64,000 nucleotides of DNA from Gossypium raimondii (Eukaryota > Streptophyta > Magnoliopsida > Malvales > Malvaceae). Below are positions 1 to 12,824 of this stretch, piece after piece; the first letter of the stretch is position 1; every line of letters begins with the position of its first letter. Position numbers and translations under genes: made by a program. The notes beneath the pieces are model-generated. The model saw nothing but the letters and a program-made list of their open reading frames with translations. It was not told where the DNA came from and did no database searches. The stretch covers positions 56,563,924-56,627,923 of the forward strand of contig NC_068570.1 of the NCBI RefSeq assembly GCF_025698545.1. Direction: 5' to 3'.

Positions 1-81
1 TTAAATTAGGAGTTAAAAAAGTCTAGATTTCTGTCTTCCTAAATCTAGTAAAACTCTACTTGCTAGCACGTTTTCCACTAC

Positions 82-531
82 TTGTTAGCACGTCTTAACT
101 TTTTTTCTTTTCCTTTCTTCCTTTTCGAGTTTATTTGGCCTTGTTCGTTTTTGTGTTTTGTGGAAGAGACCCTTGCTGGTCTGTCCATAAGAGAAGAGGA
201 GGAGGCGGCGATGATTCCACTGGGTTTAGAGGGACCAGATGGTGGGGTGTCCTATGAGCATTGTTTTGTGGGCTCCTTTCTGACATCAAGTGTGATTAAT
301 TTCCCATCAATTAAAGTGACATTGGCGAATGTATGGCATCCGATTGGAGGCATTTCAATTTCTGACTTGAACGAGGGTCGTTATCTCTTTCGATTGTATC
401 ACAAGGTGGATGTGGATACGATTGAGGCTGGTGGTCCGTGGACTTTTAAGTCTCATCTTCTTGTTATGCATCGTCTACGGGGCAGGAAGATCCTATGGTT
501 TCTCTTGTTACCATTGATTTCTAGATTTTAG
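82..531 (+). pseudogene. LINE-type retroelement fragment with DUF4283 domain (broken)
   Basis: The frame encodes LSIREEEEAAMIPLG followed by a block with FVGSFLTSSVINFPSIKVTLANVW-like text (read in pieces), ISDLNEGRYLFRLYHKVD and EAGGPWTFKSHLLVMHRL. This matches the DUF4283 domain that opens many plant LINE-derived polyproteins, where the pattern is 'F...D..RV...GPW.F....L....'. The frame is lost after about 480, and the region to about 960 (stops in all frames) is the decayed continuation, with no zinc knuckle or reverse transcriptase visible. The methionine at 82 is unlikely to be the real start, because the domain begins about 40 codons later. I read it as a dead 5' remnant of a non-LTR element. 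It is unlikely to be expressed as a gene. Confidence 0.7.
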
Positions 532-1169
532 TTCATGACTTGCCCCATGTAGAAGACGTGCCAATAGACGTTAAAGCCATCGTCATAAAGGAGCAACGAT
601 GGTAAGAGAAGATTTCTTTCATTCTAAGTCCGAAGTGTTTGTTTTCTGTTTTGAAAACTCGGAGGAGCTCAGAAATCTACGAAGGTTGGACGAAATGAGA
701 GACATTTGTGAAGCGAGTAAGGGTTTTCAACTCCTATAGAGAAATTCCACCAGTACGTTGGAAGCGGATGATTTTGCAGGGAAGATTGAAGGACTTGGGT
801 TTTTTGTTTGCGTTTTGTTTAGAAGTTTTTTGTCTTTTTAGGTTTTTCATTTTAGTGCTTTAAGTTTTTTCAGTCTTTTTAGGGATACTTGATGCACCAC
901 CCATTAGCAGCAATAGGCTTCTGCCAGCTGACTGGTGGGCTGAAATGTTGCAAGGTTTAGGATTGTGTTTCATCCTTTAATCTTCTATTTTAATGCATCG
1001 ATTGATTTTATTTGAAAAAAATTTGTAAGTAAATCCATTCCTATATATATATATATATATTAAAGTTAGTTTCTAAAGGGAAATGATTAATATACCATTT
1101 GGTATGTAGGGTTTTTTTGTTTAAATTTAATACATGAGTTTTACTTCAATGTTCAATTTGGTACCCATA

Positions 1170-2390
1170 CCAAACAAATGTGCCTAATGAATACTTGGCA
1201 CATATGTTTTAGGAAAAAAAATATAATTACCCACAAAACGATCTGACAAAACTGTTACCCCACATTACCTGACAATGATGACTTAAGTATGTAAATTACC
1301 ACCCCAGATTGCCAAGCAACGATGGTTTCCAAATAATAACCTGACCCTATGGTATGCCAACTAACTCGGCCCAACAACTAATAGGGTAACCAAATTTCAA
1401 TTTCAATATACAATCTTATTCATGTTTATTCATTCTAATTTTCATCATCAATTTACCAATTCAATACATAACTTATATATATCAACTGAATTTCACATAT
1501 CAAGTAAATCATATAATTTTCTATTCTATTCAATTTAGTCCTTGCTTCGATATTCAATTCAAATCATATCAATTCAGCCCAAAAAATCATCAAGAACTCA
1601 CCTCCAATTCCATATAATGCAGAATGATATAAATATGCAACAATTAAATGGTTCCCAAATCATAAAATTACAAACCGAAAATTTTGATCTACTTATCAAC
1701 AACTTTGAATTTTCCTTTTCCTCTCAATGAATCTAGGTCGACGTTAGTTATGGATTAACATAAACACATAACACTATCAATAAACAACCAATTCATAATC
1801 AACTGCCAGTTTATACAAAATTTTCAATTTATTCAATTTAGTCCCTAAAATTGAGACTAACATAACTTTCAATTTAAAACTCCAAATTGAAATTTGATTT
1901 CACTATGCTCCATTAGAGACCTCCTATTTATTATTTATATAGTCAATTTTACATTTAATTTAGTTTAGTCCATATTATTTGAAACTATAAATTAGCTTTA
2001 GAATTTAGTCCTTTTTCACATCTAAGCTTAGAATCTATCAATTTAACACCTAAAGCTTTCAATTCTCAACAATGGAATCTTTCAAAACTTTAACAGTTTC
2101 ACAAATTGGTACATGAGCTAGCTAAATCAAGCTCCCATGACCTTAAATCTATAAAAATTACAAGAAACTAATTAGGGACCTACTTGAATTTTGAAGTTAA
2201 AAGAGCTTGAACCTACGAAAATGGCTTCTTCTCCTTGTTTCTATCTTTGGTTCGGTTGGGGAAGAAGGGTTTCTCTTTCTCCCCACCAAATTTCACACAC
2301 ATATATATAATTAACTTAGTTAATTAGGTATTTAATCTTAAAATAATATATAATACTTAGTTTAATGATAATATGCTTACGCCATCCACT
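1170..2390 (-). mobile_element. Partial LTR, minus strand (same family as the LTR at 60344-63192)
   Basis: Read on the minus strand, this stretch runs in the same order as the LTR at 60344-63192: the 'TTAACTAAG...' block, a 'GGAGAAAGAGAAACCC' leader, then 'GGTCATGGGAGCTTGATTT' and 'GCTCATGTACCAATTTGT', then repeated 'AGGACTAAATT' text. The U3 beginning is missing because about 1.07 kb is deleted at about 2390 relative to the second duplication unit. The other end fades out near 1170. The left breakpoint of the segmental duplication falls inside this fragment, near 1958. A short (TA)n tract sits at about 1042-1060. No gene is visible between 960 and 2400. Confidence 0.65.
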
Positions 2391-2487
2391 ACCTAATCGA
2401 CACTGAGCTTTGTGCGGGGTTTTGTATGGGATTCGACTTTACATTCTAATTGAATTCATCTTATGTTCACCAATCAATGTAGGTAGA

Positions 2488-2760
2488 ATGGTATTTCGTG
2501 CAATGAGGGACTGGAATCTTATCCTATTAGCTAAATTAGGATGGAGATTAATGGTCGAATCGGATGCACTATGGCCGAGGGTTGTTCATGCGAAGTATCT
2601 TTCATTTGGGAACTTTTTGGAGGCTATTAAACCTCTAAACTGTTCGCATACATGGAGAAGTATGTTGGCTGGTATAGAGGTGCTTAACAAGAGTCTTCGG
2701 TGCCGAATAGGTAATGGATCTATAGTGTGGTTTTTAAAAAAGTGGTTTGTTAATTTTTAG
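2488..2760 (+). pseudogene. LINE reverse transcriptase C-terminal remnant, copy 1
   Basis: The frame reads MVFRAMRDWNLILLAKLGWR, then ALWPRVVHAKYL, then HTWRSMLAGIEVLNKSLRCR and IGNGSIVWF. This is the segment between the reverse transcriptase and the zf-RVT domain of plant LINEs, which usually reads 'FN.ALLAKQGWRL...ARV.KAKY...SYTWRSIL....L..G..W.IGNG'. Nothing upstream encodes the polymerase core and the frame stops at 2760. The same remnant lies at 26110-26358 in unit 2, so it predates the duplication. It is non-functional. Confidence 0.75.
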
Positions 2761-4080
2761 TGCACTTTTGACCTCCATGTTTTTCATTGCTTCTGCGGTG
2801 AAAAGCACTTTTGGAACCCCAAACTTGAAGAATGAGTTCTAAGACGACCTCTAGATTGTATTTTGGAAGCGATCATAAGTCTTCTCCTGTTGCCGGTGGC
2901 AAATATGGCAGGCATGGAGAGAGAATTTTGTCAAATGAGAATCGCAAGAAGAGATTGATAAAAGAAGGTTATGGTCATATTGGAGACGGTACTTCGCATA
3001 CATTGAGGGGCTTTTAGGCAACAAAGGAACTTTGGTTGCAGTTTTTAGGAAGAGTTCATGATTCTGGATCTTTCTTTTTTGCCAACCGCTGAATGGTGGG
3101 TTGTGTGATGGGAGACTGGTGTTGGACTGTTGTTTGAATTGCAAAGGGATGTGTGTTTGTCTTCAACATTCCTACAAGACTGCAATGGAAAGGATTATGG
3201 AAAATCCGAGCTTCATGGAAATCTTTTAAGTAGATGAACATCATGTACATAATATCTCTAAAAACAAGATTTATTTGAATAATATTACGAATATAATATA
3301 AGAAAAATAATTAAAACACAACATGAATACACGAACATGTCCAAATCTATATAAAATATTATTAAACTATAAAGTTTTATAAAATATACAATAGCTTAAA
3401 TAAAATTAAGACATTAAAACCAAACATGAGCATCACATAAATACACAAATTTTCTTTTTATCTAGAAGTACATATGTTCAACCCCTGTATGTTCATATGA
3501 ACTTTTAAGAATCTTCTGAATACATAAAAGACCTAAATTAAAATTAAACCTTACTCATGTCTAAATAAAACCAATTTCTAACAATCACACCCATGTCTCA
3601 ACAACCAAATATTACACAAGGGGTTAAAGAGGATTACCAAATATCTTGTTTGATGAAGAGCCAATATAACTGAAACCAAGAATTACATCAAACAGAGACT
3701 TCCAAAGCATATCAATAAACAGTGAACCAGAGAACCTGACTTCAAAAGTCAAACAAGGATGGAGCTTTGAAACTATTTTAAGCTCCAACTTTTCATTTTT
3801 ATTGAAATATTCATGTCAGGCGTGTATTCGGACATGGATATAGAGATATGATCCACTAAATATATGAAAGCACGTGAAAAAATTGAATATATCCATGTCG
3901 AGCACATATTCGTGTGTGACAATCATACCCAAGCCAAAATTACATAGCTTAAGAATATCATACCATTACTATATACGATATCCATGGGAGCTTTAAGCAG
4001 CACATAACAAGGACGAGCACAAACTACAACCATTGACAATGTCAATTAGGAAATAATGACCAAGACTACTTTCAAAAATA
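2761..4080. other. Non-coding stretch downstream of phosphatase copy 1
   Basis: No gene is recognised here. The short frames at 2832-3250 on both strands are not preserved between the two duplication units. About 3960-4080 is the likely 3' untranslated region of the minus-strand phosphatase gene. Text around 3810-3920 resembles the blocks at 4740-4870 and 4990-5110 (a 'catgtc...gacac...atatgatcc' theme), a degenerate dispersed repeat inside and beside the gene. Confidence 0.5.
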
Positions 4081-6903
4081 TCAATCAATTTTGTTTTCCA
4101 CCATTGAAGCCTTTGTGTTACCAGAGGAGTTTGACTGACTAACTGAATTTACATCCAGTTCTTCATTTCTCTTAGGAGAAGATAGTCTAGAACTAGACCA
4201 TTCTTCTAAAGCTTTGTAGTGGAGAGAGTTCATTTTAATACAAGGCCGCCTCTCTCGTATGTATTTTTCAGCGGCTTTCCAGTTTTCCACAACGCCTAAA
4301 GCCACTAGTAATGCACACATCACAGCAACACTTCGACCATGGCCTAGAAGAAGGACGAATAATTAAAATACGTTCTGACTTCTGTATGAACTTTCACTTG
4401 CAAAGTAAGTTAAGAATATCTAATATCAGTACGTGAATCATATAAACAACGAGGCATTTCAAATCTCAAATATCCTGCAACAACTATACTTAAGTATCCT
4501 GCAACAACTATACTTAAGATTCATGGTTGATTGTGGCTTAGTTTCCCATTTTAAGTTTGTAGAAATTAACTCAAAGAAACACTAAATGCACTAAAAGTTG
4601 AGAATCCAAATACATTTAAGCAAATGCAAGTATATAAACAATAAAAGTGCAAGTCCCACGAATCTTGCAAATAGTCTTACTTAATAAGTTACAAAATATC
4701 ATGCACATTTCAACTATGTTTCTCTGACTCTTCAGTTTATTTGAAGTAGCCATGTCTGACACAAATATGGACATCGGTATAGAGATATGACCCTCCAAGA
4801 ATCCTCTAAGAACATGAAAAAACTTTTTTTAAAAATGAATATATTCTATCAGATGCATACTCATATGTGATACACTAACTAAAACCAAGTAACATTGGAG
4901 CATTTCAAATTAATAAAATCCTCACTAAAGATGCGCATTTATTTCTCTAATGCAAGAAAATTCACAATGCCTTCCTTTTTTCTTTTTCTTTCTTTTGGAA
5001 ATACTCATGTCCTACACATTTTCACACACAGGTCTTTGATATTGCTCTCCAAAGACTTTCAAAATACATGGAAAAACTTGGAAAAAAATAGACCATACCC
5101 GTGCGGGACACATGCTTGTACCCGACACTCACACTCAAGTCCAAGCATCCTAGAGTTAATGGAAATAGTAGAGGCACCTCAAAATGAAATCAATTTATAT
5201 ATCAGCGGGAAAAAGAAAAAAGGGAAAAAGGGAATGAATTAGAAGACGACAGCTGCTGGTTGGGATCAATTTTGACAAGTGGCTATGGAGAAAGTTCTAA
5301 CATGACCTAATTCACAATCCCACTATTGAATCACTTTTAAATGATAATCAGGTTATACCTTCACGTTTCAGCTACTAAAGACTCAGGACTAATCTCTACA
5401 CATCTATTCAAATTGGAAAGGTTGAGATAAACTTGTTTTACCTCCAGCTAAGCTTAATTTGATGTATGGAAAATGTTTGTCCATGAATATATACAATAAG
5501 AGGTAGAGCCAAAAAAAGTCGTTGAACTCTATCCTAAAATGCATTTTCAAGCCCTCCAGCTTTCAGCACATTCAACCAAGAATATAAACTTGTTTAATGC
5601 AATCAGCCCATCATATATGAGTAATAGTGTATTAACTAGCTAAACTGGTACAATACCATAATAAAAGAAGTTTAACAGGATTAAATACATCCAAGTGAAC
5701 AATAAATTTTACTAAAAAAATGAATTGGTGGTAGTAGGCCTCCTGAAGCTGAATTGATGATTGAGCAGGTTAAATCTATCATAAATGCAGTGAATAGAAA
5801 ACCAGACAGGACCAGCCAGTCAAACCAATTGAACCAGGATCCAGTAGCCTCTTCAGTTTGGATACTGCAAACCATACTCACCAACATGAACACACAAAGC
5901 AAGCACTTGAAACATAAATCAAGATCGGTATTTAAGCTAGCAATCAAAAACAATAATAAGACTTTACTTACTAGTAATAATAATGTCATCATAGGTAAAA
6001 GTTTAAGCTTTAATATAAGTATGCGACTACATTTAACCATACTCACCTAGATGAGCATACAATGCAAGCATATGAAACATAAATCAAGAAGCCATATTTA
6101 AACTAGTAATAAAAAATAATAATACTACTCCACTTACTAGTAATAGCAATGTTACCATAGGTAAAAGCCTAAGCTTTAATACTAGTATGCAACCACATCG
6201 AACCATACACACCTAGACGAACATGCATTTTTTTTAAATAGAAAACAATAATTATAGTCCACTTACTAGTAATAAGAAAACAAAACTCCATTTTAAAGCA
6301 AGCAAATTGAGCAGCAATAAATGAGAATAAACAGCGTCGATTCAGTTTTCAGAACATACCATAAGCACAATGGACGTAAACAGGCTGATTTCGAGCTCTC
6401 TTTCGACATGCCCACTTCACAGCTGATTCTATCTGGCCTGGCTGAGGTGCCCTTGTGTCCCAAGTAGGAACACATAAATATGAATGACCCTTGAACTCCT
6501 TTATTCTTGGGAATTCAGATGTGCAATCAATAATGGCAGGGTTACCAGGCGGCAATAAACGAGGTGAAGCAGGCCAACCACCAACATATAAACCCTCACA
6601 TATTTGAGAGTAAGGTTCGTCACCAGTAAGGAACCTTCTCGCCATTGAAAAAGCTCTATTAAAATACAGATATGGGGAGAACATGATAGTGGACAAAATT
6701 GGGAAAGTCCCATCTGGGTTTTTGCCCAAAAGCATGGGAAGATCGATTGAAGGGTGAGAAGCAATTGAAACAAGCCATGAAATCAATGATGCATACAACA
6801 ATGGTATTGCCAACACTGTGAACCCAAATCTACTGAAGAAGAGATATAATAACATCCATGCCGTTGCCTTCATAGCTATTAAGACTGATAAGCCTAAACC
6901 CAT
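4081..6903 (-). CDS. Dual-specificity protein phosphatase-like membrane protein, copy 1 (two exons)
   Basis: Exon 1 is 6903-6360 and exon 2 is 4343-4081, giving 268 aa. The donor reads TATG|GTATGT and the acceptor TCTAG|GC, phase 1. Splicing restores the catalytic signature HCAYGHGRS (CX5R, Cys about 179, Arg about 185), with the intron inside the signature itself. The N-terminus (about residues 5-52) has two hydrophobic segments, so membrane anchoring is likely. The phosphatase domain runs about 90-240, with the CEGLYVGGWP entry motif and VPTWDTRAPQP, which holds a candidate general-acid Asp. The C-terminal tail is Ser/Asn-rich. It resembles Arabidopsis At4g18593 (dual specificity phosphatase-related) as I remember it. 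A start at 6927 (8 residues longer) is possible. I chose the MGLGLS start because it directly precedes the hydrophobic segment. The 2.0 kb intron holds tandem repeats. Substrate unknown. Confidence 0.85.
5871..6230. repeat. About 170-bp tandem duplication inside phosphatase intron, copy 1
   Basis: Two consecutive units share 'AACATAAATCAAGA', 'CTTACTAGTAATA', 'CATAGGTAAAAG' and 'TAAGCTTTAATA' in order. The first unit covers about 5871-6045 and the second about 6046-6225. The same pair occurs at about 29530-29880 in unit 2, so it predates the segmental duplication. A smaller 26-bp doublet ('CCTGCAACAACTATACTTAA') lies at about 4470-4517. Confidence 0.75.
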
Positions 6904-7165
6904 CTCTGATTCACAATCAGAAATCAAAAACGAGAAATTCCCAAATCAGAAATCGGAAATCGGAAATAATTTGATAATTTCACAAATTTCTTTATCTTTA
7001 GGCTACGAAACTGAATATTCCTTTAATGCTATTGTGACTGATAAGTCCAACGCGAATGCAGGAAACTTCCCTTACCCTTTGCAGCTTTAAAAATGAAATT
7101 TTGTGCGGGGAATGGATGGATTTTCTAGCTGCCAATTGCCTTAATTTATAAGAGGAAAAAGTTAT

Positions 7166-7598
7166 GGGTAAACTATAAAAATAGTCATTTTTATTTGACT
7201 CGGATTACATTTTAATTAATTATATTTGAAATGTTACATTTTAGTCATTTACGTTATCATTTTATTACGAAATGGTCACTTTACCGTTAAACTGCAGTCC
7301 TACGTGGCCGTCCAAGTGGGTTTTAAATGCCAACTTAGATATTTAGTTGCTGGAATAAAAATAGGTTTTTAATTAAATAAATTTAATGTGGACTGTCACG
7401 TAGGACATCCAAGTTGGCATTTAAAATCTATTTGGACTGTCACGTAGGACCGCTGTTAGAGAGGTAATGAAGCTTAACAATAGAGTAACCACTTCGTAAT
7501 AAAACAATAACGTAAGTGATTAATACGTAATATTTAAAACATAAGTGACTAAAATGTAATATAATACAAACAAAAGTGACTACTTTTATAGTTTACCC
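7166..7598. mobile_element. 433-bp TIR element (MITE), probably Mutator-like
   Basis: The left end GGGTAAACTATAAAAATAG and the right end, read in reverse as GGGTAAACTATAAAAGTAG, form long terminal inverted repeats that continue through 'TTACATTTTAGTCA' and 'ACGTTATCATTTTATTACGA'. The middle has two copies of 'GTCACGTAGGAC'. There is no coding capacity. I cannot find a clean target-site duplication. The element is also in unit 2 (about 30830-31247), with its left terminus rearranged, so it inserted before the segmental duplication. Confidence 0.75.
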
Positions 7599-8321
7599 TA
7601 TTTATTATTAATATATTTAATATAGTGATGAAATTTCAATGAAATTAAAATTAAAATAGTATAATAAATTATGGGGTGTTTGGTAAACATAATTTTGGAT
7701 CTTTTTAAGTTGATTTGGGCATAAATGGAGAATTGGATAGTCAAATCCTCTCATTGTAATATTTGGTGAATGAATATTTTCAATAGCTTATTAAGCTAAA
7801 ACCTCCAAAATAAAAAACGCTAAAATGGATAACTTTTTTTACAACTGATTGGAAAGGAGATATATGGAAGGACATATTTGATCATGTTTGCTAAAAAATT
7901 ACTTTGTTTGTCACTATGTACAATTATATTGATACACTAATAATATTTATCAATTTTCATAAGGTTAATATTTACAAATAAAGAACTTAAGAAATTTGTT
8001 TATTTAAAATTTTAAAATATTCACTAATTAATTTCGATAATGAATGTTTTAATTCATTGGTAATAGTGTTTTATTTCAATAATTTCACCTAATAAAATCT
8101 AAAGTATTATAAAATAAATACTTAATAATAAAATGTGTAATGTCTTTATTTATCATTTTACACATATCGATTTCAACTATCGATAAGTTTTACCAAATAA
8201 TTTTAAATATTAGAATCATTTGGTCAAATCAGTTAGTAAAATCAGTTGATCAAACTAGTCATCACAATCAACAATCAACAATCAACTATCAACCAATTAC
8301 CAAACAAGACCTAAGATGTGG

Positions 8322-8696
8322 AATATTTAAGATGCGATAAAAATATATAAAATAATTAAAACATGTGGTTGTCGTAAAAATAATATATAAACATTATGTG
8401 TACGGAAAATAATAATAGTAATAATAATAATAACGTGAACACCATATAAATGATTTTTTATATAAATTGAATCAACATAAAAAATATATTAAATTTGAAC
8501 TTTTGAAGTCAATGAAATTAAAATTAAAATACTATAATAAATTATTTAAAATATGAAATGATTTAAGATGTAATAAAATATATGAAATAACTAAAACATG
8601 TGGGTGTCATAAAAATATATATTATATATAATTCAAAATTTACACAAAATAAATTATTGGTGTCAATGGTGTGTACGGAAAATAAATCATTGATAT
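8322..8696. repeat. Local tandem duplication of AT-rich sequence (unit 1 only)
   Basis: 'GATGCGATAAAAATATATAA...AAAACATGTGG...GTGTACGGAAAATAA' at about 8330-8410 is repeated at about 8566-8690 with changes. Unit 2 has a single, shorter version near 31965-32030. The second copy is the target into which the LTR at 8697 inserted. Confidence 0.55.
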
Positions 8697-9022
8697 TGTC
8701 AAAATCATTTTTATTTTGGAAAAAAAAAACAAAAATTAGTTGTTGACTTTAAAAAAACAAAAATTGGGAGTCGCCACCAATCTTTTATTGCGGTGTGATT
8801 GGATCACCTAAAAAATAGTTTTGGTCTACGAGTTTTAGAAAAACAGATTTGGGAGTCAATTACGTACGAGGAAGAATTAGCACCCTCGTAACGCCCAAAA
8901 ATTGGTACCAAATTGATTAATTAACGTCTTAAAGTCGAGAGTTTTAAAAATGCGATCCTTAATTAAGTTAAATTATTTATTAAGACTTTTTCATTTTGAA
9001 AAAAAAAAAGAAAAATATCACA

Positions 9023-9356
9023 CCCAATGCATTAGGGCACGACATTTTGTTCTCTTCAAAATGAGTTAGTCCAAAAAAACTCGTGTAATAAAATTTAAGA
9101 AAATATCTAATTTTGTAAAATTTATGAAGAAATCGCAGCCCAATACGTTACGGCACAATTTCCTAAAATCCCAAACATTCAATATTTCCTTTATTTTTTT
9201 TTAAAAATATGTCTCGAGAAATCAACGTGTCACATCCAATACATTAGGACACAACCTATTGAATTCCCGATGACAAGTTTTATTTTGTTTGATTAAAGAG
9301 CAATCCTCGATTGTTAGATTTTACGAAGAAAATTAGAACCCAATACGTTAGAGCTC
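9023..9356 (+). repeat. Array of four CCCAAT(A/G)CRTTAGGG motifs in the outer LTR
   Basis: Motif copies begin at 9023, 9139, 9235 and 9339, spaced about 96-116 bp. Consensus CCCAATRCRTTAGGGCAC. In several copies the flanks are complementary: for example the one at 9339 lies between GAAGAAAATT and AATTTTCTT, so the motif sits in the loop of a hairpin. The order of copy types (cacaCCCAAT, cagCCCAAT, cataTCCAAT, gaaCCCAAT) is kept in the related LTRs. Confidence 0.75.
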
Positions 9357-9383
9357 AATTTTCTTGAAAATCTTAAATACAAG

Positions 9384-11864
9384 TGTAATACCCGATTTTT
9401 GCCCCGGGTTCAAATAATAAACGGGCCCAAATGAAACTGTCCAATTACAACAAAACCCAGACCCGATTAAACTATAAAGGCCCAAATTAGTGGCCCAAAA
9501 TAGTCAGGAACCCTAGGGTTTCTAAGGATCTCTATGGCCGCCTCATACTACTAGTGCCGCAACCACATCCTCCATGCGAACGGGATCTTCGCAATCTTCA
9601 CCTGCAAACACAAGAAAGGAAAGAAAATCAAATCAAATCAAATCAAGCAGATTTCTTTTATTATTTCTCTATTTCATTCGGTTATAAAATACCCATTGCA
9701 ATACTGTAAACGTGATCCCCGAATCTGAAATCAATAAAGAAACAAGTATTTTCACAACAAACAGAGAGTAAATCGGAATTAAAGGTTGATATACATTTTC
9801 GTTTTACTATTTATTTTCTTTTTTTATTGTTTTATTATATACTGATATAAAATGAGATAAAAGGTAAAGAGACTCACCATGATTCGCTTCTGAAACGCTA
9901 CAAGCGGTTGAGGTAACCGTCTCCGAGGATAGACGGTCGGAAGCCGAAGAGTTTCTCAAAGTTTGGGGCTTTTCCGGCCATATTTCAAAAGATTTGAACC
10001 CAGATTTGGGGTTTAAAGGGTTAGAAGGGCCAAGAAGGGATTTTTTTCCCCTTTTCCGGCCACCGCAGATGGCGGTGCCGACGCCGGAGATCGGCGGCTG
10101 GTGACCGGCCGATGACCAGACCCCTGGCCGGACGAATGGGGGAGGAGAGTTTTTGGGAAAAGCTTTTTGGTTTTTTTTTAAAAGGGCTTAAAATGATTTT
10201 TTTGGTGAGTTTGGGAGTTTTTATAAGGTACCAAAACGGCACCGTTTTGGAGAGTCCCCAGACGCCTAAAACGGTGTCGTTTTGAGTACCCGACCCGGAT
10301 CCGACCCGATCCACCTTAATATCCACGCGTTTTTATACGGAGGGGTAAATTGCGCTTTTAGGCCCTCCTCCTTTTAATATTTTTATAATCAAGTTTTTTT
10401 TTAAATTCGCCTTTAATTTATTTTTTAATTTCAATTTAGTCCCTATAGAACGATGCCGTTTTAGAGGAGAAGGGAAAATTTATCTTCCAGCCCCTCTATA
10501 TAATTCGCGCGATTAATCTAATCCTTTGGGCTTTATTTATTTACGGATTTGCCCCAGATTTTTTATTGGCAGTTCAATTTAGTTTTTTTTATCTTAAAAT
10601 TAATTAATTTTAATAATGTAATTATTTTTTATTTTTTTATATGTAATTATTTTTTATAATCTATATGTATATATTTATTTTAGTATATATATGTATGTAT
10701 ACATATAAATATTTTTAACCAATTTTATTTATTTATATATATATGAATATATTTATTTTTTTAAAATGCAAATGTATGTTTTTTATACTTTATAATTTAT
10801 ATTTTTTCCTTTATTTTCATAAATGCATCTTGTGTGTATAAGTTTCATAGCCCAAGATTTCATATGTAAATTAGGTGTATGACTTTTAATTTCAATGCAT
10901 ATATTATGTGCCTTTTATTCTTTATATTTTGTTTATTTTCTTCATTCGATTATTAATTCATGTTTTCGTTTATATGTTAAAAGAATTGTTTTTTTATTTT
11001 GATCAATTATTTGACATTTTGTATGTGATTATTTTTATTATGTATATTGATTTTAATTATTCATTTATTTATATTATTTCTATGCCACTTGTAATATTTA
11101 TTATTGTATTGTATATTTAATGTAGCATTACATCATTTTTTTACTCGATTTTAAACTTTTCAAAATTGAGAGAATGCTTGTATTTAGGATTTTCAAGGAA
11201 ATTGAGCCTTAACGTATTGGGTTCCGATTTTCTTCGTTAAATCTAACAATCGAGCATTTCTCTTTAATAAAAAAAATAAGAACTCATTATTGGGAATTCA
11301 ACACGTTGTGTCCTAACGTATTGGATGTGACGCATTGATTTCTCGAAATGAAGATTTTTCTAAAAATAATAAAGGAAATATTCGAGTTTGGGATTTTGGA
11401 GGAATTGTGTCCTAACGTATTGGGCATGCGATTTCTTAAATCTTGAATAAATGGATATTCTTTTAAATTTTTATTATACGAGTATTTTGGCCTAATTCAT
11501 TTTTGAGGAAATTAGAATGTCGTGCCCTAACGCATTGGGTGTGGCATTTTCTTTCTCTGAAATGATAAGGGTCTTAATACGTAACGTTTTTTAAGTTTTT
11601 GCTAAGGATTATATTTTTCAAATTTTCGACATTAAGACATTAATTAATTAACTAGGTACCAATTTTTGGGCGTAATGAGGGTGCTAATCCTTCCTCATAC
11701 GTAACCAACTCCCGGACCCGTTTTTCTAAAATTCGTAGACCAAAGTCGTTTTTAGGTGACCCAATCACACCTTAAATAAAAGATTGGTGGCGACTCCCAA
11801 TTTTTCCAATTTTAATCGACATCTAATTTTTATTTTTTTCCAAAACAAAAAAATGGTTTTGACA
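9384..11864 (-). mobile_element. Solo LTR (inner), same family, inserted in opposite orientation
   Basis: On the minus strand it starts TGTCAAAACC at 11864 and ends GGGTATTACA at 9384, 2481 bp. Flanks ACAAG (9379-9383) and ACGAG (11865-11869) are a 5-bp target duplication with one transition. The minus-strand sequence matches the outer LTR along its whole length, so outer part A (8697-9383) pairs with 11174-11864, and outer part B (11870-13630) pairs with 9384-11173. The motif array is at about 11205-11550, the palindromes at 10233-10283, TATA-like sequence at 10217-10226, and the candidate intron at 9877-9602. There are no open frames of note; the frame at 10021-10326 is chance. Confidence 0.88.
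10217..10283 (-). promoter_or_regulatory. Inner LTR promoter: two palindromes and TATA box
   Basis: AAAACGGCACCGTTTT (10233-10248) and AAAACGGTGTCGTTTT (10268-10283) lie just upstream, on the minus strand, of a TATA-like stretch TTATAAAAAC (10226-10217). The same arrangement occurs in the three related LTRs, which argues for a transcription-factor site pair and core promoter. Activity is inferred. Confidence 0.5.
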
Positions 11865-12793
11865 ACGAGTATTATCTCTATTTTGAAAAACTCTATTTTC
11901 AAATTCGAGTAAAAAGATGACGTGATGTTATAATATATATATGCCACAATAATAAATACAACAATAATAATCAATGGCATAGAAATAATGTATATAAATA
12001 AATAAATGAAGCTAATACACATAAAAAATGACATGTAAAGTATTAAATAAATGAGCAAAATAATGTAAATGAAAACACAAATTAATAAACAAATGAAGGA
12101 ACTAAATAAAATAAAGAAAGAATAAAAGGTACATAATATATACATTAAATTATAAAGAATAAAAGACATACACATGGATTTACATATAAAATTTTGGGCT
12201 ATAGAATTTATAACAAAATATATAATGTGTTTATGAAAATAAAGAAAATATATAAGTATATATAAATGAAAAAAACATTCGTTAAAAATATATATATACA
12301 TAAATATATACACATACACATTTATAGAAAAATATATAAAATAAGTTAAATAATAATTACATTATATTAAAAATAGGCGTATATATGGAAATAAATATAT
12401 ACATAAGTATACATATATAAAAAAGAAAAGAAAATAATTACATATGAAAATAATAATTACCTTATTAATTAATGAAAAAAAAAACTAAATCGAATTGTAA
12501 AACAAGAATCTGGGGCAATTTCGCAAATAATTGAAGATCGGAGGACCTTATTGAACACGCTACTAATTCAAAAGGGCTGGAAGGGCAATTTTTCCTTCTC
12601 CTCTAAACGGCGTCATTCCATCAGGACGAAATCGAAATTGAAAATAAATAAAGGGATAAATTTAGAAAATAATAAAACACTCAATTGCAAAAACATTAAA
12701 AGGTGGAGGGGCCAAAAGCGCAATTTGCCCCTCCGTATAAAACACGCGGATCCTAAGGCTGGGTCGGGTCGGATTCGGATCAACCCGGGCCTT

Positions 12794-12824
12794 AAACGGT
12801 GCCGTTTTGGGAAGGCTATTTAAG
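12794..12824 (+). promoter_or_regulatory. Outer LTR promoter: palindrome and TATTTAA box
   Basis: The palindrome AAACGGTGCCGTTTT (12794-12808) precedes TATTTAA (12818-12824) by about 10 bases, as in the sister LTRs. Only one palindrome copy remains here. Confidence 0.45.

Noticed and set aside
3056-3250. Minus-strand frame similar to that at 26690-26983
   Set aside because: Similarity is due to the segmental duplication alone; lengths and frames differ and no protein family fits.
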